Below the pieces are notes generated by a model that saw only the letters and a list, made by a program, of their open reading frames with translations, searched no databases and was not told the DNA's origin. From positions 303,901-367,900 of the forward strand of contig NZ_BSTC01000006.1 in the NCBI RefSeq assembly GCF_030269305.1: a stretch of 64,000 bases of DNA. Reading direction: 5' to 3'. The position numbers and the translations under genes were made by a program. The DNA is from Kineosporia sp. NBRC 101731 (lineage in GTDB: Bacteria; Actinomycetota; Actinomycetes; Actinomycetales; Kineosporiaceae). This document shows, piece by piece, positions 27,877 to 35,550 of the stretch (its first letter is position 1; each line of letters opens with the position of its first letter).

Positions 27877-29016
27877 GTGAGCGATGTGTCGTCGCTGCAT
27901 GACGTGCTCCCTGGTGGATTCTCCGGACCACCACCGAGCCGGCGCCGGCGTGACCGGCAGATGCGCAAGCGCCGGAAGAACCGGCGCCGCCGCACCACCA
28001 CTGTCCTCCTGGTGTCCCTGCTCGTCGCCGCCGGTGGTGTCTACGGTGCGTACCTGGCACTGGCCCCCATCGTGTCCCGGCTGACCGAGCCCAAGGACTA
28101 TGCCGGCCCGGGTTCGGGCGCGGTCAAGGTGGTCGTTCCCGAAGGCGCCTCGGGCCGGGTCATCGCGCAGGTCCTCACCGAGGCCGGGGTCACCAAGACC
28201 GCCGTCGCCTTCGTGGACGCCGCCGCCGAGGACAAGCGGGCGAACGGTATCCAGCCCGGCACGTACGAGCTGAAGAAGAAGATGTCCGGTGCCGGTGCGC
28301 TGGAGATCCTGGCCGACCCGGACAACCGGATCACCCGTCAGGTCACCATCCCCGAGGGCACCCGGGTCTCCGACGCCCTCACCAAGATCGCCAAGAGTCT
28401 CGAGCTGAAGCGCACCGATCTCGGCAAGGCCGCCAAGTCCGGGAAGATCGGCCTGCCGAAGGCCGCCAACAACAACCTCGAGGGCTTCCTCTTCCCGGCG
28501 ACCTACCAGTTCGGGCCGGACGTGACCGCCACGCAGGCGCTGACCGACATGGTCGCCCGCGGCAAGAAGACCTACGACGGGCTCGGTATCCCCGACTCGG
28601 AGCTGCGCGAGACCGTGATCAAGGCCAGCATCATCGAGGCCGAGGCCGGCAACGAGAAGTACATGGGCAGGGTCTCCCGCGTGCTCACCAATCGCCTCGA
28701 CATCGGCATGAAGCTCCAGCTCGATTCGACCGTCAGCTACGCCACCGGCAAGTTCAACGTCACCACCACGTCGGCCGACCGGGCCAGCGACAGTCCGTAC
28801 AACACGTACATGTACGCCGGGCTGCCGCGCGGGCCGATCAGCAACCCGGGCAAGGCCGCGCTCGCGGCCGCGCTGAAGCCGACGCCCGGCGAGTGGTTGT
28901 TCTTCGTCGCCACGAACCCGACCACCGGGGAGACGAAGTTCGCGAAGACGATGGCCGAGCACGACGTGTACGTCAAGGAGTTCCAGGCCTGGCTGCGCGC
29001 CAATCCCGGTAACTGA
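27877..29016 (+). CDS. mltG: MltG, endolytic murein transglycosylase
   Basis: A 379-residue membrane-anchored lytic transglycosylase (YceG family) that cuts nascent glycan strands. A basic cytoplasmic N-terminus (RRRRDRQMRKRRKNRRRR) precedes one membrane helix (VLLVSLLVAAGGVYGAYLAL), a LysM-like region, and the catalytic domain with KASIIEAEAGNEKYMGRVS, where the first Glu corresponds to the family's active-site residue. Later blocks are LQLDSTVSYA and GLPRGPISNPG. GTG 27877 has GAGG 7 nt upstream, 13 nt after ruvX. aroE follows after 4 nt. Confidence 0.94.
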   Translation: MSDVSSLHDVLPGGFSGPPPSRRRRDRQMRKRRKNRRRRTTTVLLVSLLVAAGGVYGAYLALAPIVSRLTEPKDYAGPGSGAVKVVVPEGASGRVIAQVLTEAGVTKTAVAFVDAAAEDKRANGIQPGTYELKKKMSGAGALEILADPDNRITRQVTIPEGTRVSDALTKIAKSLELKRTDLGKAAKSGKIGLPKAANNNLEGFLFPATYQFGPDVTATQALTDMVARGKKTYDGLGIPDSELRETVIKASIIEAEAGNEKYMGRVSRVLTNRLDIGMKLQLDSTVSYATGKFNVTTTSADRASDSPYNTYMYAGLPRGPISNPGKAALAAALKPTPGEWLFFVATNPTTGETKFAKTMAEHDVYVKEFQAWLRANPGN

Positions 29017-29020
29017 GACC

Positions 29021-29878
29021 GTGCCGCACGTGTCCACGGCCGCGCACCGCGCGGCCGTGCTCGGCAGCCCGATCGGTCATTCGCTGTCACCCGTCCTGCA
29101 CGGGGCGGCGTACACCGCTCTCGGGCTGTCGGGGTGGTCGTACGAGGCGGTCGAGCTCGACGAGTCGTCGTTCCCGGCCTGGTTCGCCGGACTGGGGCCG
29201 CAGTGGTCGGGCCTGTCCCTCACCATGCCGCTCAAGCGGGTCGTGATCCCGTGGCTGTCCTCGGTCACACCGCTGGCAGCCGCGGTGGGTGCGGTGAACA
29301 CGGTGACGTGGACCCCTTCGGACGGGGGTGAACGGCGCCCGCTGGGTCACAACACCGATGTGTACGGCATCGTGCAGGCGCTGCGCTCGACCGGCTTGTC
29401 GTCCGCCGCGGTGGGCTGTGTCGTCGGGGCGGGGGCCACCGCGGCCTCGGCCGTGGCGGCGCTGGCCGAGCTGGGGTGCTCGTCCGTGCTCGTCCAGGCC
29501 CGGTCGGCCCTGCGGGCCGGGCCGGTGCTGGAGGTCGCCGCGAAGCTCGGGGTCGCGGCCCGGGTCAGTGAACTGACGTCTTTTGAGGACGTGGTGGCGG
29601 CGGACGCTGTCATCGTCACCTTGCCGGGGGAGGCGGCTTCTTCCTGGGCCGCCGGCCTCACCCTGACGGCACCCCCACGCGGCTCGATGCTCGACGTCTC
29701 CTACCACCCGTGGCCGACGGATGCCGCCTCACGCTGGAGCGGCGCCGGGGGTGCGGCCGTCGGCGGGTTCGAGATGCTGCTATACCAGGCCGCCGAGCAG
29801 GTGAGACTGATGACCGGGCTGGACGCCCCGCTCGACGACATGCGGGCCGCGGGCGAGAAGGCTCTCGCCGAGCGCTGA
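29021..29878 (+). CDS. aroE: Shikimate dehydrogenase
   Basis: A 285-residue NADPH-dependent enzyme reducing 3-dehydroshikimate to shikimate. The substrate-binding GSPIGHSLSPVLH, catalytic Lys in TMPLKR, NTVTW and the conserved NTD in GHNTDVYG are present. The nucleotide-binding loop is GAGATASAAV, and the C-terminal GGFEMLLYQAAEQ binds substrate. GTG 29021 is used here; GTG 29030 (VSTAAHRA) is equally possible. It is the last gene of the alaS unit and is separated from aroC-aroK-aroB by the pilus locus. M. tuberculosis keeps a prepilin-peptidase-like gene (Rv2551c) at the same place. Confidence 0.94.
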   Translation: MPHVSTAAHRAAVLGSPIGHSLSPVLHGAAYTALGLSGWSYEAVELDESSFPAWFAGLGPQWSGLSLTMPLKRVVIPWLSSVTPLAAAVGAVNTVTWTPSDGGERRPLGHNTDVYGIVQALRSTGLSSAAVGCVVGAGATAASAVAALAELGCSSVLVQARSALRAGPVLEVAAKLGVAARVSELTSFEDVVAADAVIVTLPGEAASSWAAGLTLTAPPRGSMLDVSYHPWPTDAASRWSGAGGAAVGGFEMLLYQAAEQVRLMTGLDAPLDDMRAAGEKALAER

Positions 29879-29968
29879 GCCCGCCCGCATCGCCGTCGGC
29901 GACGGTCATGCCGGTGCCTTCCTCGTCGTGATCGGGCCCCCACCGATCATGATCAGGCAATCACCCAG

Positions 29969-30007
29969 CCTCCGGCCGGGAGACGCCCCCTTTTCGGGGG
30001 CCGGAGG
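29969..30007 (+). terminator. Hairpin terminator after aroE
   Basis: CCTCCGGCC (29969-29977) pairs with GGCCGGAGG (29999-30007), and the interior can pair further (CCC with GGG) around TTTTC. It lies about 90 nt after aroE and just before the pilT promoter. Confidence 0.65.
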
Positions 30008-30072
30008 GGACCCAGGTCTTCGGCCCTGATCATGGGAAGACCCGGCCGGGTGGCTCCCTGCCGCTGTTGTGG

Positions 30073-30101
30073 CTCAAGCCGGGGCCCCCTTCTGCCGACA
30101 G
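30073..30101 (+). promoter_or_regulatory. FliA/WhiG-type promoter of pilT
   Basis: CTCAAG (30073-30078), 15-bp spacer, GCCGACAG (30094-30101). It resembles the sigma28/WhiG-family consensus (CTCA/TAAA, about 15 bp, GCCGATAA). The pilA and pilM units carry the same arrangement. The start point would be about 75 nt before the pilT GTG. Confidence 0.7.
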
Positions 30102-30180
30102 GCCTACGGACCGGCGGCTCGTACGTGCACCGCCGGGCGTGACCGCGGACTCGCCCCGGCACGGTGCCTAGGAGGATCCG

Positions 30181-31539
30181 GTGCAGAACAGCTATCCCGG
30201 GCAGCCCGCAGCTCAGCCGACGACACCCGGGCTGCTCCCGGCCCAGTACGTTCCTCAGCCGGTGGCCCGGCCCGCCGGTCAGCCCGGGGTCCAGCCCGCA
30301 GCTCAGCCCGGCCGGATGCCACCGGCCCAGCCCGGTCTGATGCCCGCTCCGCCGCCGGGCAAGCACACCGCGCCGCCCGGTCATATCGCCCCGCCGCAGC
30401 CTCAGATACCGCAGCAGGCCCAACCCCAGCAACAGCAACAGCCCCAGCAACAGACCCGCGGTCATGAGCAGCCCGGGTTCGACCTGCACGCGGTGCTCGC
30501 GTTCCTGGTCCAGCAGGGCGGTTCCGACCTGCACCTGGCCAACGGTGCGCCGCCGCTGATCCGGATCCGCGGTCACCTGGCCCCCGTCCCGAATCACCCG
30601 GTGCTGAACTCGCACGCGATCCAGTCGACGATCTACGCGATCCTCACGCAGAAGCAGCGTGAGCGGTTCGAGGAGAACCTGGAGCTCGACTTCGCCTACG
30701 CCGTGCCCGGCGCCTCCCGGTTCCGCGTCAACGTCTACCGGCAGCGGGAGGCGATCGGTGCCGTCATGCGCGTGATCCCGTTCGAGATCAAGACGCTGGA
30801 ACAACTCGGCATCAACCCCCGGGTCGCCAGCATGGCGGCCCTGCCCCGCGGGATGGTGCTCGTCACCGGCCCCACCGGCTCGGGCAAGTCGACCACCCTG
30901 GCCGCGGTGATCGACCTGGCCAACCGCACCCGCCACGACCACATCATGACGGTCGAAGACCCCATCGAATTCCTCCACCCGAACAAGAACTGCCTGGTCA
31001 ACCAGCGCGAGGTGGGCGAGGACACGCACTCCTTCGGCAGCGCCCTCAAGCACGTGCTGCGCCAGGACCCGGACATCATCCTGGTCGGTGAGCTGCGCGA
31101 CCTGGAGACCATCTCGGTGGCGCTGACCGCGGCCGAGACCGGTCACCTGGTGTTCGGCACCCTGCACACCCAGGACGCCGCGCAGACCGTCGACCGCATC
31201 ATCGACGTCTTCCCGCCCGAGCAGCAGCAACAGGTGAGGGTGCAGCTCGCCGGGGCCCTGCAGGGCGTGGTCTGCCAGACCCTGGTGCGCTCGGCCGACG
31301 GCAAGGGCCGGGTCGCGGCCACCGAGGTCATGTTCGCCACCGGGGCCATCCGGAACCTGATCCGCGAGGGCAAGACCCACCAGATCTACTCGTCGATGCA
31401 GGCCGGCGCCCAGCACGGCATGCAGACGATGGACCAGTGCCTGGCCGACCTGGTGAAGACCAACCGGGTCACGTACGACCAGGCCCTGGAGAAGGCGCAC
31501 CACGCCGACGACTTCCAGCGGCTCACCGGCCGGGCCTGA
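30181..31539 (+). CDS. pilT: PilT, type IV pilus retraction ATPase
   Basis: A 452-residue secretion ATPase. An unusual ~99-residue Pro/Gln-rich N-terminus (runs of QQQQQ) precedes the PilT N-domain (SDLHLANGAPPLIRIRG). Walker A GPTGSGKST is at 230-238, the Asp box VEDPIEF at 258-264, Walker B DIILVGELRDLET at 298-310, and the His box GHLVFGTLHT at 321-330. VGELRDLET and the late AIRNLIREGK are PilT hallmarks, separating it from PilB/GspE, which have a four-Cys motif lacking here. GTG 30181 follows AGGAGG. pilC starts 11 nt after the stop. Confidence 0.93.
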   Translation: MQNSYPGQPAAQPTTPGLLPAQYVPQPVARPAGQPGVQPAAQPGRMPPAQPGLMPAPPPGKHTAPPGHIAPPQPQIPQQAQPQQQQQPQQQTRGHEQPGFDLHAVLAFLVQQGGSDLHLANGAPPLIRIRGHLAPVPNHPVLNSHAIQSTIYAILTQKQRERFEENLELDFAYAVPGASRFRVNVYRQREAIGAVMRVIPFEIKTLEQLGINPRVASMAALPRGMVLVTGPTGSGKSTTLAAVIDLANRTRHDHIMTVEDPIEFLHPNKNCLVNQREVGEDTHSFGSALKHVLRQDPDIILVGELRDLETISVALTAAETGHLVFGTLHTQDAAQTVDRIIDVFPPEQQQQVRVQLAGALQGVVCQTLVRSADGKGRVAATEVMFATGAIRNLIREGKTHQIYSSMQAGAQHGMQTMDQCLADLVKTNRVTYDQALEKAHHADDFQRLTGRA

Positions 31540-31550
31540 GAGGGAGCGTG

Positions 31551-32774
31551 ATGGCGACCGCGACCAAGCAGTACGAGTACTCCTACCGTGACAAGCAGGG
31601 AAAACTCCTCAAGGGCAAGCTGGAGGCTCCCAGCGAGGAAATTCTGGTGCAGCGCCTGCGGCAGCAGGGTTTCGCGCCGCTGAAGGTGAAACAGGCCAAC
31701 ACCGGCCTGAATCTGGAGATCAAGCTCCCGGGTAGCAACAAGGTCGACCTCAAGGACCTGGCGGTGATGAGCCGTCAGTTCGCCACCATGATCGATTCCG
31801 GCCTGTCCCTGCTGAAATCCCTGAGCATTCTTGCCGAGCAGACCGAGAGTGCGCCGCTGGCCAAGGTTCTCCATGAGGTGCGGGCCGACGTCGAGGCCGG
31901 CGGTTCGTTGTCGTCGGCCATGGCCAAGCACGCCAAGGTGTTCCCGCCCCTGATGGTCAACATGTGCCGGGCCGGTGAGGTCGGCGGTTTCCTCGACCAG
32001 GTCCTGCTGCAGATCGCCGAGAACATGGAGTCGGAGGTCAAGCTCCGGGCCAAGATCAAGTCGGCGATGACCTACCCCGTCGTGGTTTTCGTCATGGCGA
32101 TCATCGCGGTGGTCGGCATGCTCCTGTTCATCGTGCCGGTGTTCACCAAGATGTTCGACGATCTCGGTGGCGAGTTGCCCGCGCCGACGAAGGCTCTGGT
32201 GTTCCTCTCGGCCGCCATGAAGGTGGCGGCCCCGATCTTGCTGGTGGTAGCGGTCCCGGCCTCGGCCATCTGGGGCAAGAACAAGAACAGGGAAGGTGTC
32301 CGGCAGGTCATCGACCCCCTGAAGCTGAAGGTCCCCATTTTCGGTGACTTGTTCCGAAAGGTCGCCATCAGCCGGTTCTCGCGAAATCTGGGCACCATGC
32401 TGCACGCCGGTGTGCCGATCCTGCGAAGCCTGGAGATCGTCGGCGAGGCGGCGGGCAACGTTGTTCTCCGGGATGCCGCCAAGGCGGTCGAGGACAGTGT
32501 GCGACAGGGTAAACCGTTGGCCGCCCCGCTGAGCGAGCACAAGGTGTTTCCGCCGATGGTGGTGCAGATGCTGGCGGTCGGTGAGGACACCGGCGCCATG
32601 GACAGCATGCTGCACAAGATCTCTGAGTTCTACGACCAGGAGGTCGAGGCCACCACCGAGGCCCTGACCAGCATCATCGAGCCGCTGATGATTGCCGTAC
32701 TGGGCTCGATCATCGGCGCCATGATCGTGGCCCTCTACATGCCCATCTTCTCCGTGTTCAACCTCATCTCGTGA
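31551..32774 (+). CDS. pilC: PilC, inner-membrane platform protein
   Basis: A 407-residue GspF/PilC family protein that couples pilus ATPases to pilin assembly. Two cytoplasmic T2SSF domains are visible (MSRQFATMIDSGLSLLKSL and ISRFSRNLGTMLHAGVPIL), each followed by membrane helices (MTYPVVVFVMAIIAVVGMLLFIV; SIIEPLMIAVLGSIIGAMIVAL). Length is normal. The frame opens earlier, but ATG 31551 has AGGGAG 5 nt upstream and gives the family N-terminus (YSYRDKQGKLLKG). It is expected to contact PilT here and a PilB encoded elsewhere. A terminator overlaps its stop. Confidence 0.95.
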   Translation: MATATKQYEYSYRDKQGKLLKGKLEAPSEEILVQRLRQQGFAPLKVKQANTGLNLEIKLPGSNKVDLKDLAVMSRQFATMIDSGLSLLKSLSILAEQTESAPLAKVLHEVRADVEAGGSLSSAMAKHAKVFPPLMVNMCRAGEVGGFLDQVLLQIAENMESEVKLRAKIKSAMTYPVVVFVMAIIAVVGMLLFIVPVFTKMFDDLGGELPAPTKALVFLSAAMKVAAPILLVVAVPASAIWGKNKNREGVRQVIDPLKLKVPIFGDLFRKVAISRFSRNLGTMLHAGVPILRSLEIVGEAAGNVVLRDAAKAVEDSVRQGKPLAAPLSEHKVFPPMVVQMLAVGEDTGAMDSMLHKISEFYDQEVEATTEALTSIIEPLMIAVLGSIIGAMIVALYMPIFSVFNLIS

Positions 32775-32800
32775 CCTACGACCCTTAACGGTCAGTAGGT
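32774..32800 (+). terminator. Terminator after pilC
   Basis: ACCTACGACC (32774-32783) pairs with GGTC-A-GTAGGT (32790-32800) with one bulged A and loop CTTAAC. A T-rich run (TTCGATTCCTATTCC) follows. It separates pilTC from the pilin transcript. Confidence 0.7.
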
Positions 32801-32814
32801 TTCGATTCCTATTC

Positions 32815-32842
32815 CTCAAGTCCCGCTCTGGTGGGCCGATAT
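32815..32842 (+). promoter_or_regulatory. FliA/WhiG-type promoter of pilA
   Basis: CTCAAG (32815-32820), 14-bp spacer, GCCGATAT (32835-32842). This is the best match of the three pilus promoters to the sigma28/WhiG-family -10 GCCGATAA. The leader to pilA would be about 80 nt. Confidence 0.75.
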
Positions 32843-32930
32843 CACGAGTGTCATCGAGTCGCGCCAGGTCACCCCGGCCAGGCGGCGCGCTCATCACCAG
32901 CCGCTTTCGTCAGACCAGAAGGAGCACTCG

Positions 32931-33440
32931 ATGCTCGCTCGCATCCACAAGTCGATGAAGGAGAAGGATCAGGGCTTCACCCTGATCGAACTCCTGGTCG
33001 TCATGATCATCATTGGCATCCTGGCTGCCATCGCGATCCCGGTCTTCCTCAGCCAGCGTAAGAAGGCACAGGACAGCGCCGCGAAGTCGGACGTCTCCGC
33101 ACTCGGCAAGGAACTCTCGTCCTACTACGTCGACGGCAGCACGGTCCCCGCCATCACGCAGGGCACGGTGGCCGCGCCGGGGCGGTACACCATCGGGTCG
33201 AACGACGTGGGCAAGCAGAGCAGTGGCGTCGTGATTCTCGGCACCGGTAGCTACGGTCTGGCCGAAGCTGCCCTCACCGCCACCATGAAGGCCGGGGTCA
33301 CGTCGTACACCGCCAGCGGCTGGACCTCCAGTGCCTGGTGCCTCGCCGTCTACAACGACGGAGGAAGCCAGAAGTTCTGGAAGTTCTCCGCCCAGAACGG
33401 TCTGGAGCAGGGAAACTGCTCCTCTGCCATCGCGCCGTGA
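32931..33440 (+). CDS. pilA: PilA, major type IV pilin
   Basis: A 169-residue prepilin. A 15-residue charged leader ends in Gly15, cut before Phe16, with Glu20 at mature position 5 (GFTLIELLVVMIIIGILAAI). The hydrophobic alpha-1 helix runs on to about residue 40. The C-terminal globular domain contains a Cys137-Cys163 pair likely closing a D-region loop. It has its own promoter and AAGGAG site and is followed by a very stable hairpin, so it is probably far more expressed than the minor pilins downstream. PilD is the expected processing enzyme. Confidence 0.95.
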   Translation: MLARIHKSMKEKDQGFTLIELLVVMIIIGILAAIAIPVFLSQRKKAQDSAAKSDVSALGKELSSYYVDGSTVPAITQGTVAAPGRYTIGSNDVGKQSSGVVILGTGSYGLAEAALTATMKAGVTSYTASGWTSSAWCLAVYNDGGSQKFWKFSAQNGLEQGNCSSAIAP

Positions 33441-33470
33441 TGCAGTCCTGGCGCTTCAGGACCTGAGGGC

Positions 33471-33503
33471 GAAGGGCCGGCCGGACCTCCCGGCCGGCCC
33501 TTC
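33471..33503 (+). terminator. 14-bp hairpin between major and minor pilin genes
   Basis: GAAGGGCCGGCCGG (33471-33484) pairs perfectly with CCGGCCGGCCCTTC (33490-33503) around ACCTC. No T-run. It could end most pilA transcripts or protect their 3' end, giving high pilin-to-minor-pilin ratios. Confidence 0.75.
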
Positions 33504-33560
33504 GGCCATGTCGGCGCCGGCGAAGAAGCCGTGGCGGATTTCCGGAAGGATTGACTGGTA

Positions 33561-34838
33561 GTGACTTTCGTGCGGAAGTATCGCCTGCACGCGACCGATG
33601 CCGGGATGTCGCTGCTCGAGGTGATCATCGCGATGGCGATCTTCTCGGTCGGCACCGTCGCGGTCCTGCGGATCTTCATCAGCTCCGGCCAGGTCACCGG
33701 CGACAACATCCGGCGCACCACGGCGGCGAACCTGGTGAACGAGAGGCTGGAGATTGCCCGTGGGCAGACTGCCGCACAGATCACCAACGGTCGGGTCAAC
33801 AGCACGGAAGTGGTCGGCGACACCACGTACTCGATCGTTCAGGACGCCAACTACCTGACCTCGAACGCCACCGCCAATGTCTGCCAGAGCACCGGTTCGT
33901 CGCTGGCCTACAAGCTGGTCCGGGTCTGGGTGACCTGGCCGAACATGGGTTCGGTCAAACCGGTCACCGGTGACGTGCTCCGCGCCGTCGGGATCGGTCC
34001 CACCGACGGCACGAAGGCGACGCTGGCCGTGCTCATCACCGGTGCGACCGGCCTGCCGGTCTCCGGGATCACGGCCACCCTGACCGGAACGACCCAGAGC
34101 CAGGTGACCGGCGACGACGGCTGCGTCGTGTTCGCCAATCTCATCAGCGGGTCGTACTCGGTCTCGGTCGGGCAGACCGGTTACGTCGGAACAGCCAACA
34201 CCACCGTCGCGCGGTCGCCGACCGTCAGCCTGGCGATCGGCGTGGTCACCCGCAGCACCCTGCTGTACGACGCCGAGCGCACCATCAACGTCACCCTCGA
34301 CTCGCCCGTCGGCAGTTTCGTCCAGCCGGCCGGTCTGCCGATCCGGATCGGTAACACCTACCTCAGCGAGACCACGGTCAGCAGCACATGCACCATGTCG
34401 AGCACCTCGGCCTGCCGGACCGGCCTGCCCGGTCAGCTCCAGCACCTGTTCCCGGAGAACTATACGGTCAAGGCCGGGACCTGCACCGAGAGCGATCCGT
34501 CGCAGGCCCTGGTGGACGTTCGCCAGGCCTCGGCCAACAATGCGACGGTCGCCATCCCGATGGGCGCCGTCACGGTGAACGTGCGGCGGGCCAACGGCGC
34601 CGTACCCGCCGACCGCACGGTGACGTACACCCATGCCGGCGCGACCGGTTGCACCTCCGGTGAGTCGTACACGTCCGTCACGGTCTCCGGCAATACGACC
34701 GTACTCCTGCCGTACGGCACCTGGACGGTCAGTGCCTCGTTCAACCTGCTCAATCTGGGGGTCGGCACGGCTTCCCAGTCCGTGACGGTGAAGAGCGCCG
34801 CACGTACCGCCACCGCATCCTTGACGGTGGCGCAGTGA
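33561..34838 (+). CDS. Large minor pilin, PilV-like, with C-terminal beta domains
   Basis: A 425-residue prepilin-like protein. The leader ends at Gly15, cut before Met16, with Glu20 at +5 (GMSLLEVIIAMAIFSVG), and a normal pilin alpha-1 helix follows. From about residue 150 the protein is a long Thr/Val/Ser-rich beta-type region. One segment (VSGITATLTGTTQSQVTGDDG, then ISGSYSVSVGQTGYVG) resembles carboxypeptidase-regulatory or Cna-B-like domains, and another ends in TVLLPYGTWTVSAS. Pilins are usually 150-200 residues, so it is a good candidate for a tip or adhesin subunit. GTG 33561 has AAGGA. Its stop overlaps the next start as GTGA. Confidence 0.8.
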   Translation: MTFVRKYRLHATDAGMSLLEVIIAMAIFSVGTVAVLRIFISSGQVTGDNIRRTTAANLVNERLEIARGQTAAQITNGRVNSTEVVGDTTYSIVQDANYLTSNATANVCQSTGSSLAYKLVRVWVTWPNMGSVKPVTGDVLRAVGIGPTDGTKATLAVLITGATGLPVSGITATLTGTTQSQVTGDDGCVVFANLISGSYSVSVGQTGYVGTANTTVARSPTVSLAIGVVTRSTLLYDAERTINVTLDSPVGSFVQPAGLPIRIGNTYLSETTVSSTCTMSSTSACRTGLPGQLQHLFPENYTVKAGTCTESDPSQALVDVRQASANNATVAIPMGAVTVNVRRANGAVPADRTVTYTHAGATGCTSGESYTSVTVSGNTTVLLPYGTWTVSASFNLLNLGVGTASQSVTVKSAARTATASLTVAQ

Positions 34839-35527
34839 GCCGGGCCTGGTTGCTGAATCGGCGTGACCGATTCCGCGACAAGAAGTCCCGCGATGCTGGG
34901 CTGACCCTGGCCGAGCTCTCGGTGACCATGGGTATCGCCTCGGTCCTGATGATCGCCATCGGAGTGGTGTTCATCAGCACGATTCGTGGCGTCACGACGA
35001 TCAGCGTCAAGACCAGTACCACCGCTGATGCCCGCATCACCATGGAAGCCATGACCCGTTCCCTGCGGGTCGCGTACAAACCGGCCGGTCAGGAAGCCGC
35101 GATCGTGTCGGCGGCGTCCGCGCAGATCACGTTCTACGCGTTGCTGAACCGCACGGGTTCGACGGCGTACACCGCGCCGAACCCCACGCTGGTGCGCTAC
35201 GCCTACGACGGCACCTGCATCAATCAGACCCTGACGCCGGCGACCGTGGCGGCTGACGGCACGATGACCTGGAACACGGGTGCCTCCACGACCTGTCTGG
35301 CCCGGACGAGTACGGGACCGACCTTCTCCTACTACGTCTCCGCCGTCACCGACACGGCACTGATCGCCGGAACCGGGCTGAGCCTGACGGATCGTCAGCA
35401 GGTACGCAGCATCGGCATGGACATCAGCGTTCGGTCCGCGGCCAACCAGAATGTCACCGCGGTACCGCTGACCGACCGGGTCTCCCTGACCAATCTGGTG
35501 GCCGACGACAGCAACAGCGACTCGTAA
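34835..35527 (+). CDS. Minor pilin, PilW-like
   Basis: A 230-residue prepilin-like protein. The basic leader (about 22 residues) ends at Gly22, followed by LTLAELSVTMGIASVLMIAIGVVF with Glu27 at mature position 5. The ectodomain is Thr/Ser-rich with two Cys (GTCINQTL and TTCLARTS) that could form a disulfide. Its position between the PilV-like and GspK/PilX-like genes matches minor pilin operons that prime pilus assembly. GTG 34835 overlaps the upstream stop, and the stop TAA overlaps ATG 35527. Confidence 0.8.
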   Translation: MSRAWLLNRRDRFRDKKSRDAGLTLAELSVTMGIASVLMIAIGVVFISTIRGVTTISVKTSTTADARITMEAMTRSLRVAYKPAGQEAAIVSAASAQITFYALLNRTGSTAYTAPNPTLVRYAYDGTCINQTLTPATVAADGTMTWNTGASTTCLARTSTGPTFSYYVSAVTDTALIAGTGLSLTDRQQVRSIGMDISVRSAANQNVTAVPLTDRVSLTNLVADDSNSDS

Positions 35528-35550
35528 TGCGATCCAGGAAGGGCCGAAAC

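Larger units (their letters stand above)
29879..30180. other. aroE-pilT intergenic region
   Basis: No gene is supported. It contains a strong hairpin ending the aroE unit (29969-30007), a FliA/WhiG-type promoter (30073-30101) and the pilT ribosome-binding site AGGAGG near 30170. A pilB gene might be expected here and is absent. Confidence 0.6.
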
